Part shown: piece by piece, positions 6,370 through 13,055 of the stretch
How the letters are laid out: each line of letters opens with the position of its first letter
Numbering within the stretch: position 1 is the first letter of the stretch
Assembly: GCA_964487925.1 (NCBI GenBank)
Contig: CAZASZ010000044.1
Coordinates: 1-17,317 of the forward strand
DNA: 17,317 nt
DNA from: RI-283 sp964487925
GTDB taxonomy: Bacteria > Pseudomonadota > Gammaproteobacteria > SZUA-140
Direction: 5' to 3'
The notes under the pieces: model-generated
Database searches by the model: none
What the model was told of the DNA's origin: nothing
Seen by the model: the letters and a program-made list of their open reading frames with translations, nothing else
Made by a program: the position numbers and the translations under genes

Positions 6370-7289
6370 CCGACAACATATCAAGGCAAGAGGAAGAAGC
6401 GGATTTGTACCCAATCCGCACGGTGGCAAGCATCACCGGCGTAAATCCGGTCACATTGAGGGCCTGGGAGCGCCGATACGGACTCATTGAACCCAGCAGG
6501 ACCGACGGCCGCCATCGCCTCTACAGCAGCCGGGATATCGAGCTGATACAGCGCGCGCTGTCCTTGATCGACCAGGGCATCCCTATCAGTAAGGTCAAGG
6601 ACGCGCTTGAGAACACCAGCGAACCGACGACTGCAATGCAAGGCCCCTGGCAGGGAACACGCCTTGCCATGCTCAAGGCGGTCAGCTCACTCAATCAAGT
6701 TAAACTCGAGCAGATCTACAACGAAGTGGTCGGCACCCACCCAATAGGTAAGGTCATGGAACACCTCGTACTCCCTGTCCTGGAGGCCCTGGGCGCACGC
6801 TGGGAAAAAGGTGAACCCAGCATTGCTGAAGAGCATTTCTTCGCACTGTTTCTACGCAATAAACTGGGCGCACGTTTTCATCACAACCCAAGCAGAACCG
6901 ATGGCGCCCGACTTATATGCTGCTGCGTGCCTGGAGAGCGCCATGAAATCGGTCTTCTGATGTTTGCCCTTGAGGCTCAGACACAGGGCTTTCGTCCCAT
7001 ACTCCTGGGGGCCGACATGCCCATCAAGGAACTTCCTGCGGCTGTCCGCCGCACCGAGGCCAACGCAATCATCCTCTCCTGTTCTCTGAAAGAAACTTTT
7101 TACGAACAAAGAAACGACATCAAAGAACTCGCCGCACAATCCCCCGTGCCGATATTCCTCGGTGGACCGATCGCCAGCGATGAAGAGACCGCAGTCGCGG
7201 ACACCGGTGCGATACCGCTAGGAAAGGACATTGAACGGGCATTGCGTACAATCGGAGAGCGGCTCGACACCACCCGAACAACGAATTAG
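6366..7289 (+). CDS. litR: MerR-family regulator with B12-binding domain, CarH/LitR-type photoreceptor
   Basis: 307 residues. A MerR DNA-binding domain is at 16-85 (PIRTVASITGVNPVTLRAWERRYGLIEP). A helical cap follows, with W146-x9-E156-H157, the motif that cradles the adenosyl group in CarH. The cobalamin domain has E191-R-H193-E-I-G196, where the His ligates cobalt, and later SCSL and FLGG. With all these present it should bind adenosylcobalamin, hold DNA as a tetramer in the dark, and fall apart in light; that behaviour is known for CarH and inferred here. Start ATG 6366 has AGG five bases before; a TTG at 6321 would extend the frame, but it overlaps the likely -10 box. The gene is divergent to an oxidative/light repair operon, as LitR genes often are. 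The symbol is by family, not proven orthology. Confidence 0.9.
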   Translation: MTDNISRQEEEADLYPIRTVASITGVNPVTLRAWERRYGLIEPSRTDGRHRLYSSRDIELIQRALSLIDQGIPISKVKDALENTSEPTTAMQGPWQGTRLAMLKAVSSLNQVKLEQIYNEVVGTHPIGKVMEHLVLPVLEALGARWEKGEPSIAEEHFFALFLRNKLGARFHHNPSRTDGARLICCCVPGERHEIGLLMFALEAQTQGFRPILLGADMPIKELPAAVRRTEANAIILSCSLKETFYEQRNDIKELAAQSPVPIFLGGPIASDEETAVADTGAIPLGKDIERALRTIGERLDTTRTTN

Positions 7290-7301
7290 AAGGATGCCGG
7301 A

Positions 7302-7324
7302 GCAGGCGAAATCCACCCGCCTGC
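7302..7324. terminator. Hairpin between convergent regulator and dehydrogenase genes
   Basis: GCAGGCG (7302-7308) and CGCCTGC (7318-7324) form a seven-pair stem with a nine-base loop in the 50-base gap between two converging genes, where a two-way terminator would be expected. There is no clear T-run on either strand. Confidence 0.5.
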
Positions 7325-7339
7325 ACAAGCATCACCTGA

Positions 7340-8293
7340 TCACACCACCACGTTTCTCGGCTCGCCGCGCCGCCAAGCGAGGATATTCTCGGCAACATCT
7401 TCGACGAGGCGCTGACGCGACTCCCGGCTCGCCCAGGCAATATGGGGCGTCACGATCAGATTGGGAATCGTTTCGTCGAGCAGAGGATTGTCATCCACGG
7501 GCGGTTCAACGCTCAGGACATCAACGCCGGCGCCACCGAGGCGGCCTTCTCTTAGCGCCCACGCGAGCGCCGATTCATCTACGATGCCACCACGAGCCGT
7601 GTTGATCAGGATGGCCGCCGGCTTCATGAGCGCAAGCTCGGGAGCGACGATGAGATTCCGAGTCGTATCCGTCAACGGACAATGCAGGCTCAGGACATCG
7701 ACCCGAGACAACAGATCGGGCAACGCGATTCGATCAGCACCCGGTAACGTTCCGGGGCGCGCCGCGATCAAGACTTCCATGCCGAAGGCCTCGGCGACCC
7801 GAGCGACGGCATGGCCGAGCTCGCCGTAACCGACGATGCCAAGCGACTTGCCGGCAAGTTCGGAGATCGGGAAATCGAGCAAGCAAAAATCGGGGCTGGT
7901 CTGCCAGCGGCCTTCGCCGACGGCCGTGCGATATTCCGCTTGCCGGGTGACGAGGGATAGCAACAAGGAAAACACATGTTGCGTGACCGAGGGTGTCGCA
8001 TACCTTCGAGCATTGCAAACAGTCACACCTCGGCGGGCAGCGGCCTTGAGATCGACGTTGTTGACCCCCGTCGCAGCCACGCAAACAAGCTTGAGGTCGG
8101 CACAAGCGGCCAGGCAACTCTCGTCGATCCGAACCTTGTTCGTAACGGCGACCACCACCCCCTGAAGGCGCTCGACACGTTGTCCCGGCATGGTGCGCGG
8201 ATAGTGCCGCCAGCCAATCCCCACACCTTCCAGCACTGACAGGTCGAGGTCCCCCGTATCGAAGGTTTCCTCATCGAGGATGACTCCGTTCAC
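7340..8293 (-). CDS. D-2-hydroxyacid dehydrogenase (hydroxypyruvate/glycerate dehydrogenase-like)
   Basis: 317 residues of the NAD(P)-dependent D-2-hydroxyacid dehydrogenase family. The opening MNGVILDEETFDTGDLDLSVLE resembles HprA-type glycerate dehydrogenases. The nucleotide site G155-Y-G-E-L-G160 is followed by the catalytic Arg234 (NTARGG), Glu263 and His284 (TPHIAW), all intact. The likely reaction is reduction of hydroxypyruvate or glyoxylate to the D-hydroxyacid; the substrate cannot be settled from sequence. Start GTG 8293 fits the family N-terminus and has AAGG ten bases upstream. It begins 39 bases after the stop of nikO on the same strand, so it may be read from the nickel operon, but nothing in its function links it to nickel. 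It ends converging with the B12 regulator gene. Confidence 0.9.
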   Translation of the reverse strand: MNGVILDEETFDTGDLDLSVLEGVGIGWRHYPRTMPGQRVERLQGVVVAVTNKVRIDESCLAACADLKLVCVAATGVNNVDLKAAARRGVTVCNARRYATPSVTQHVFSLLLSLVTRQAEYRTAVGEGRWQTSPDFCLLDFPISELAGKSLGIVGYGELGHAVARVAEAFGMEVLIAARPGTLPGADRIALPDLLSRVDVLSLHCPLTDTTRNLIVAPELALMKPAAILINTARGGIVDESALAWALREGRLGGAGVDVLSVEPPVDDNPLLDETIPNLIVTPHIAWASRESRQRLVEDVAENILAWRRGEPRNVVV

Positions 8294-8332
8294 GCGAATA
8301 CGACCTTACCGGGTGGTGTGACCGTCAGGTCG

Positions 8333-9511
8333 TTATTTATCGCTTCCCGTCTTGGCCTTCCTGGGCTTGGCCTTAGGCTTGGGTTTCGACTTGGCTGCGG
8401 TCTCGGCCGGCTCATCCGGATGCTCATGGGTATGGCCGTGAGCATCGTCATGACTGTGGTCGTGATCATGCGGATGAGGATGGTCGTGGTCGTGGTCGTG
8501 GTGATGATGGTCATGACTGTGCCCGCCTGCCGCGTCATGAGTGTGCGGCACGCCGATATCACCATGATCACCATGAGTATGCTCGTCGTCGTCATGGAAG
8601 TGATCCTCGCCAACCGACTCGTGCAGGTGGCCATGCTCGTGGTCATGCGCATGCAGGTGGACGTGGATATGGCCATCGCTGCCATGGGCATGGCGATGGG
8701 CATGCAGGAAACTACCGATGATCTGTCGATGCTCGTCGTCCATATCCTGCTCATGGAGGATGCCATGCAACAGTTCGTGCGTCATAAGCGCCAGCGGCAT
8801 CTCGAGCTTGTTGTCTTCGAGCAGCTTGCGGTCATAGAGGATCTCGGAGCTCTTGCCGTCGGCCATAATCTTGCCATCGACAAGCAGCAGGCAACGGCTG
8901 CAGACTTCCAGAGCGATATCGAGGTCATGCGTACAGAGCAAAACGGTCTTGTCGGACTCCTTGAGCCAGGTGATGATCTTGCGCCGGTTCATCGGATCCA
9001 TATTGGTCGAGGGCTCATCGAAGACCAGGATCTCGGGCTGATAGGACAAGACGGTCGCTAGCGCGAGGCGCTTGCGCTCTCCGAACGACAGATGGAAAGA
9101 CGAGCGTTCCTCGAAACCTTCCAGCCCCACGACATGAAGAGCCTCGGTGACACGACTCTCGATCTCGTCCTTGGGCAAGCCGAGATTCAAAGGCCCGAAA
9201 GCTACGTCGTCAAACACCGTCGGACAGAAGAGCTGGTCGTCGGGATCCTGAAACACGATCCCGACGCGTCGCCGAATCTCAGTCAGATTCTCCTTCTTGA
9301 CCTCGATACCATCGATCGCGATTCGACCGCTACTGGCCATCTGCACGCCGTTGAGGTGACTCATAAAGGTCGATTTCCCGGCCCCGTTGGGACCGATCAG
9401 GGCCACCTTTTCGCCAGGCGCAATCTGACAGCTCAACCCCTTGAGGACGTGGTGTCCATCCGGGTAGCTGAAGCTGACATCCCGCACATCGATCATGTAT
9501 TTATCCGCCAT
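8333..9511 (-). CDS. nikO: ECF nickel transporter ATPase NikO with long histidine-rich C-terminal tail
   Basis: 392 residues; CbiO/NikO ATPases are usually about 250-280. The ATPase part is complete: Walker A GPNGAGKST at 40-48, Q-loop Gln88, signature LSFGE at 141-145 (a usual variant of LSGGQ in this family), Walker B ILVFDEP with Asp165 and Glu166, and switch His195. From about residue 270 to 364 the chain becomes His/Asp-rich, with 38 His in 95 residues, including HDHHHHDHDHDH; it ends with a basic Lys/Pro/Ala tail (374-392). The tail likely binds Ni2+ in the cytoplasm, as buffer or sensor, like the His-rich ends of HypB or SlyD; that is inference. Start ATG 9511 has GAGGAA eight bases before it. 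The gene follows nikQ, with which it should form the energising module. Confidence 0.92.
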   Translation of the reverse strand: MADKYMIDVRDVSFSYPDGHHVLKGLSCQIAPGEKVALIGPNGAGKSTFMSHLNGVQMASSGRIAIDGIEVKKENLTEIRRRVGIVFQDPDDQLFCPTVFDDVAFGPLNLGLPKDEIESRVTEALHVVGLEGFEERSSFHLSFGERKRLALATVLSYQPEILVFDEPSTNMDPMNRRKIITWLKESDKTVLLCTHDLDIALEVCSRCLLLVDGKIMADGKSSEILYDRKLLEDNKLEMPLALMTHELLHGILHEQDMDDEHRQIIGSFLHAHRHAHGSDGHIHVHLHAHDHEHGHLHESVGEDHFHDDDEHTHGDHGDIGVPHTHDAAGGHSHDHHHHDHDHDHPHPHDHDHSHDDAHGHTHEHPDEPAETAAKSKPKPKAKPRKAKTGSDK

Positions 9512-9560
9512 CGGGATTGTTCCTCAATTTCTATTGATATCAGGCACTGATACCAAGCAA

Positions 9561-10349
9561 TTAATACCAGGCCGTCACGGCCTGATGAAAATATCCGCCA
9601 AAATCCAGCGCCAGCAGCGCGACCATGAGCATAACCGTGACCAGCGCCTTGACGACATCGGTCGCATCGGAAGAAAAGGTCACGAGAGTATGAAACTCAC
9701 CCTGATAGCCTTTCGAAAGCATCGCCTTGAAGACCCGCTCCGTACGCTCAAAGCTACGCACGAGCAAGGTACCGACAAAATTGCCGTAGGTCCTTAGCGT
9801 ATAACCATCGGTTTTAGGAACGAAGCCGCGTGCGCGCATCGAGGTCTGCATGCGCCGCATTTCTTCAAGAAACACGAAGGTATAGCGGTAGGTAAACAGC
9901 AACATCTGCACGACAACCTTTGGGCACTTGAGGTGCTGCAAGGCAATCATCGAGATATCAAATCGGCTTGTACCGAAACAGACAAAGCTGCACAACACGA
10001 TGGCGATCGCCTTGACGAAGATCAGTGTGGCCAACCGCAACCCCTCCCATGCGAACGGCAAGCCCAGAAAGTGCAGACCCGCCTCTCCCGGATAAGTCAT
10101 GGGCATAATGATAAAGAATGGCACCAGGAAGATCGTCACGAAAGAGAGCCCGTGCCCAATGAACCCCAGGGGCAGCCCACTCGTCACGACTAATAGGCTC
10201 GCCAATACTAGCGCAATGACCGCAACCGGAAGCGTCTTGATTAGGGCGATGGCCAGTATGAGCAGCCCCAAGGCACCGATCTTGAGGCGCGGATCCCAAC
10301 GCTGAATCGGTGACGACACGTGGGCGTAGCGATCTATATCAAGTGGCAT
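9561..10349 (-). CDS. nikQ: ECF nickel transporter transmembrane coupling protein NikQ (CbiQ family)
   Basis: 262 residues, the T component that joins the ATPase NikO to the substrate-binding NikM in the inner membrane. The N-terminus MPLDIDRYAHVSSPIQRWDPRLKI is typical of CbiQ/NikQ, followed by several hydrophobic helices. Two coupling-helix motifs of the family are visible: SMRARG in the MRRMQTSMRARGF segment, and AMLSKG in ERVFKAMLSKGYQG, matching the A-x-x-x-R/K-G pattern. ATG 10349 is chosen because AGAGGA lies six bases upstream; a TTG at 10373 would add eight unlikely residues (MPLRRGFR). It sits 34 bases after nikM and 49 before nikO. Confidence 0.92.
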   Translation of the reverse strand: MPLDIDRYAHVSSPIQRWDPRLKIGALGLLILAIALIKTLPVAVIALVLASLLVVTSGLPLGFIGHGLSFVTIFLVPFFIIMPMTYPGEAGLHFLGLPFAWEGLRLATLIFVKAIAIVLCSFVCFGTSRFDISMIALQHLKCPKVVVQMLLFTYRYTFVFLEEMRRMQTSMRARGFVPKTDGYTLRTYGNFVGTLLVRSFERTERVFKAMLSKGYQGEFHTLVTFSSDATDVVKALVTVMLMVALLALDFGGYFHQAVTAWY

Positions 10350-10383
10350 CCTGAATCCTCTGCGTAATGGCAATCATAGTCTA

Positions 10384-11010
10384 TTACTCGCTCTCGAGCT
10401 GCTGTGGGCGCTCACCGGCAAGGGCCTCAGGTTTGATGCGTTTCAGAAAGCCAGCACAGGCCCCGACAACCACAGCCTCGACGACCATGATCGGAATATG
10501 CATGGCCAGGGCGTAACCCGCTGTCGCGAAGAAGGCCTCTCCAGTGGTCACGAGCGCCAGGGCGAGTATCACACCCGAGCTGATCGTCCCGGTCGCGCCC
10601 GCAAGCGCCCCGAAGACGACTTCTTTCTTAGCAATATTGAAACGATGACGCTGCTGCCAAACCCCGTAGGCAACCAAGGCGCCACCACCGAGCATCAAGG
10701 TATTTACGCCGATCACGGAGACGCCTCCATGACCGAAAAGTATGGCCTGAAGGATAATACCGAGCATGATGGCCGGAAATGCCCTTAGGCCCAGGACGAC
10801 GCCGACGAGCCCGTTCAGAATTAGATGCACGCTGGTCGGACCGACGGGCACATGAATCAACGAGGCAACGAAAAAGACCGAGGTGATGACCGCGATCTTC
10901 GGGACCTCTTCCATATCCATGTTGCGCAGGGTGGCGGCCGCCAGGATACCGGTGCCGACAAAGCCCGTGACCAATACGGGCGCAGAAAGGATACCATCAG
11001 AAATATGCAT
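10384..11010 (-). CDS. nikM: ECF nickel transporter substrate-binding membrane protein NikM (CbiM family)
   Basis: 208 residues, the S component that carries the metal ion. It begins MHISDGIL, the invariant CbiM/NikM opening; in the solved NikM2 structure the free N-terminus and His2 help hold Ni2+, so the Met-His start is functionally important. Further family motifs are HVPVGPTSVHLILNG and LQAILFGHGGVSVIGVN with more His ligands, across six or seven membrane helices. There is no fused CbiN/NikN part; instead separate NikK and NikL proteins are encoded upstream, which together with the operator ahead of the operon favours nickel over cobalt. Start ATG 11010 has AAGGAT seven bases before it. 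Confidence 0.93.
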   Translation of the reverse strand: MHISDGILSAPVLVTGFVGTGILAAATLRNMDMEEVPKIAVITSVFFVASLIHVPVGPTSVHLILNGLVGVVLGLRAFPAIMLGIILQAILFGHGGVSVIGVNTLMLGGGALVAYGVWQQRHRFNIAKKEVVFGALAGATGTISSGVILALALVTTGEAFFATAGYALAMHIPIMVVEAVVVGACAGFLKRIKPEALAGERPQQLESE

Positions 11011-11078
11011 ATTTTTTATCCTTATCCAGTTTCGCGATTCAGATTATTGCGCGAGCGCCACACTTGGACACACGCTAC

Positions 11079-11360
11079 TCAGACCCCCAAGCCCAGTTCG
11101 GCAAGCGCCGGATTAAGGCGACGGGCGGATCCGATATAGACCGGTATCGAGATGATCTTGGGTACATGCCGCAAAGAATCACCCGCCTGACCCGATTGAA
11201 GCTCCGAGAATTTATGGCAGGCCTCAAGCACTACGGTGGCGTCATCTTCAAGCACCTCGACCAAGGTGCATTTAACACCTTTATACATAACCCGGGTGCC
11301 GACACGCCTGCGCAACTGCTCAAAATCGACCGGCTGCGCCCCTTCCGACAAATCAGACAT
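11079..11360 (-). CDS. Small soluble protein of unknown function inside the nickel uptake operon
   Basis: 93 residues, no signal peptide or membrane segment, so probably cytosolic. I do not recognise the family. The centre (GTRVMYKGVKCTLVEVLEDDATVVLEAC) reads as alternating beta-strands like a small SH3-like barrel, followed by RHVPKIISIPVYIG. It has one His and two Cys near the middle (Cys, and CHK) but no obvious metal cluster. ATG 11360 follows GGAG by seven bases; a TTG at 11375 would add five residues. The gene lies between nikL (76 bases upstream) and nikM (68 bases downstream), same strand, so a role in nickel uptake is likely by context only. Confidence 0.75.
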   Translation of the reverse strand: MSDLSEGAQPVDFEQLRRRVGTRVMYKGVKCTLVEVLEDDATVVLEACHKFSELQSGQAGDSLRHVPKIISIPVYIGSARRLNPALAELGLGV

Positions 11361-11436
11361 CACGACACTCCACAAACAAATTTATCGGCAGATTAACCTG
11401 CCATGGCCAGCCCATATTGCGCCGAATGGGACGGCA

Positions 11437-12075
11437 CTAGGACTTACTCCCGCCACCATCACGAATCTTGCGCGCCTGAAGGAAGAAAAAGACCCCCATG
11501 ATGCCACCGATAATACCAATCCCACCGACGATATCACTGATGCCACGACGCTCCTTGAGTTCTGACAGCCCTCTGACCACCGGCATGATCGCCTCGCCGA
11601 CCTCCCGTCGTACGATACGGCGTAGCGCCGCCTGATCCACAGAGGTCATACCGCCTGCGGTCGAAGCAGCGGGGCCGAGCTCCGTTGTCGCAACGGCGCC
11701 CTGTTGTGGCGTGGCATCCGTCGCGAAGGCGTCCTCGCCGGCCATTTCCGCCGCCTTGAGGATGTACTCGGCCTTATGACCCATGCTGGCGGTCAGAGTG
11801 ATGCGCACATCGCCCTTGACCTTCGGCACGGGAAAGCTGACTTCACCCTTTTTATTGGTGGTCCCCGACCACAGCTCCTTGTTCTGGCCGTCGAAGACTT
11901 CGACCTTGCTGTTCATTGCCTTTTTGCCGTCCGCGAAGTAGCCCTCGAGGAAGATCTGATCGCCCTCGACAAAGGCGAACATGCTGACCTTATGGGCCAG
12001 GGCCAATGCCGGCATACCAAGCATGACGAGCAACAAGACCAGCGCTTTCATGTATCGTACCACCGAGATATTCAT
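11437..12075 (-). CDS. nikL: NikL-like exported accessory protein of nickel ECF transporter
   Basis: 212 residues. A signal peptide ends ALALA before HKVSMF, so His is the likely first residue of the mature protein. A periplasmic beta-sandwich domain follows (VEGDQIFLEGYFADGKKAMNSKVEVFD ... NKKGEVSFPVPKVKGDVRITL), of the type found in NikL and in part of NikK. A linker rich in Ala and Thr and a coiled segment lead to one C-terminal membrane helix (IVGGIGIIGGIMGVFFFLQ) and a short basic tail. NikL is known from NikKLMQO transporters as a small extra component that works with NikM; the exact task is unclear. Start ATG 12075 has GAGGAT about six bases before; an internal ATG at 12051 is less well supported. 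The split from the domain name is by recognition, not alignment. Confidence 0.8.
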   Translation of the reverse strand: MNISVVRYMKALVLLLVMLGMPALALAHKVSMFAFVEGDQIFLEGYFADGKKAMNSKVEVFDGQNKELWSGTTNKKGEVSFPVPKVKGDVRITLTASMGHKAEYILKAAEMAGEDAFATDATPQQGAVATTELGPAASTAGGMTSVDQAALRRIVRREVGEAIMPVVRGLSELKERRGISDIVGGIGIIGGIMGVFFFLQARKIRDGGGSKS

Positions 12076-12140
12076 AAGTATCCTCGCTATATCCTAATCA
12101 GGGTTTCGGACAAGCATTACACCACTTAAACTCGACTTAA

Positions 12141-12179
12141 ACGGCGCGTTGCACGGCCCGAAACCGAACAACGCGCCGT
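12141..12179 (-). terminator. Strong hairpin between nikK and nikL
   Basis: ACGGCGCGTTG (12141-12151) and CAACGCGCCGT (12169-12179) form a perfect eleven-pair stem with a 17-base loop. Read on the - strand it is followed by TTTAAG, a short T-run. It may stop part of the transcripts after nikK, or protect the nikK end of a processed mRNA. Confidence 0.55.
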
Positions 12180-12201
12180 CGCGATCCCAGCGTCTGACGA
12201 T

Positions 12202-13002
12202 CTACTTCATCTGATGCGTCTTGACCCAGAGGACCGCACCGATCTCGACGGGATAGTCATTTCCCTCGTGGCGCATGGGCTTGTCGTCCTCATTGAGCGC
12301 GGCAAAACCCCACCAACCCGTTTTCGGCATAGCATAGGTGAACACGCCATTGGCATCGGCCTTGACGACCTGCGTCACGAGCGGTGCGGCATCGGCCTTC
12401 ATTTTTCCGTCGGCGAAGTACTCCACTTCAACCACCGTACCGGCCTTCGGCTTGCCGTTCACCATCACCTGGCCCTGGAACACGTTGCCGGTATAGAGGC
12501 CGTAGGGTCGCGTCAAAGGGACGATCTCGGTCTTGAGTCCGACCGGATGATCCCAACCTTCCTCAAGACCAAAGGCGTTGACCACGACCTTGGTGTAATG
12601 AACGATGAAGGATTCCTCGGCCGACTCCCAGTAAGGTTTGGGCACCATGTAAAAGGTATGGTCGCCTGGGCTACGGAACTTGTAGTTGGCCTTGAAGACA
12701 TCGCGTTGATGGCCGGTCACGTCCTTGCGCTTGGCGGAATTCAACGACGACAGCAGGTCGTGCTTCTCGCCATCCGAGGTCATCACGCCAAAGGACTCGG
12801 GTCGGACCAGGTTCATGCCCGTCCCCTCGAAGGGATGCCAGAACATTGCGCCAATCTTCAGGTTGCGGGACTCGCCATTCTCGACCATGTCGTCGGACGG
12901 GATCAGCATACCGAAGTGGGCCTCAGCCTGCAGGCTGACCGCAAGCCCGGCGGCCAACGTGGTCATCAAAGAGAGTTTGCGAAACATAGAAACTCTATTC
13001 AT
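12202..13002 (-). CDS. nikK: NikK-like DUF4198 periplasmic protein of nickel ECF transporter
   Basis: 266 residues. A signal peptide ends LQAEA before HFGMLIPSDD, the usual start of mature DUF4198 proteins. The body matches DUF4198: AMFWHPFEGTGMNLVRPESFGV, then DHTFYMVPKPYWESAEESFIVHYTK, and a second beta-sandwich (FQGQVMVNGKPKAGTVVEVEYF ... GVFTYAMPKTGWWGFAAL) ending KTHQMK. DUF4198 proteins named NikK accompany NikLMQO and are thought to present Ni2+ to the transporter in the periplasm. His near the N-terminus and several later His (WHPFEG, RHEGND) could bind metal. Start ATG 13002 has AGGAGA five bases before. It lies 53 bases after the porin gene. Confidence 0.85.
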   Translation of the reverse strand: MNRVSMFRKLSLMTTLAAGLAVSLQAEAHFGMLIPSDDMVENGESRNLKIGAMFWHPFEGTGMNLVRPESFGVMTSDGEKHDLLSSLNSAKRKDVTGHQRDVFKANYKFRSPGDHTFYMVPKPYWESAEESFIVHYTKVVVNAFGLEEGWDHPVGLKTEIVPLTRPYGLYTGNVFQGQVMVNGKPKAGTVVEVEYFADGKMKADAAPLVTQVVKADANGVFTYAMPKTGWWGFAALNEDDKPMRHEGNDYPVEIGAVLWVKTHQMK

Positions 13003-13055
13003 CTTATTCTCCTGAATATAGTTAATTGGTGTATATCCGTTACGGATCGATATGG

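Noticed and set aside
6366..7289. Reading the MerR gene as the copper regulator CueR for the nearby copA
   Set aside because: The C-terminal half is a B12-binding domain and the CueR metal-loop Cys residues are missing; it lies more than 3 kb from copA.
8440..8660. Tandem DNA repeat or microsatellite of CATGAC/CACGAC type
   Set aside because: The repetition is irregular and in frame, explained by the His/Asp-rich protein tail rather than by a separate repeat element.
8318..9061. Long open frame on the + strand opposite nikO, rich in Met and Val
   Set aside because: It is the mirror of the CAT/CAC-GAT repeats coding the His-rich tail of NikO; it has no family features and no ribosome site.
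12085..12112. Separate promoter for nikL (TTGTCC-N16-TATAGC on the - strand)
   Set aside because: Both boxes are weak and the RNA would start within the ribosome site of nikL.
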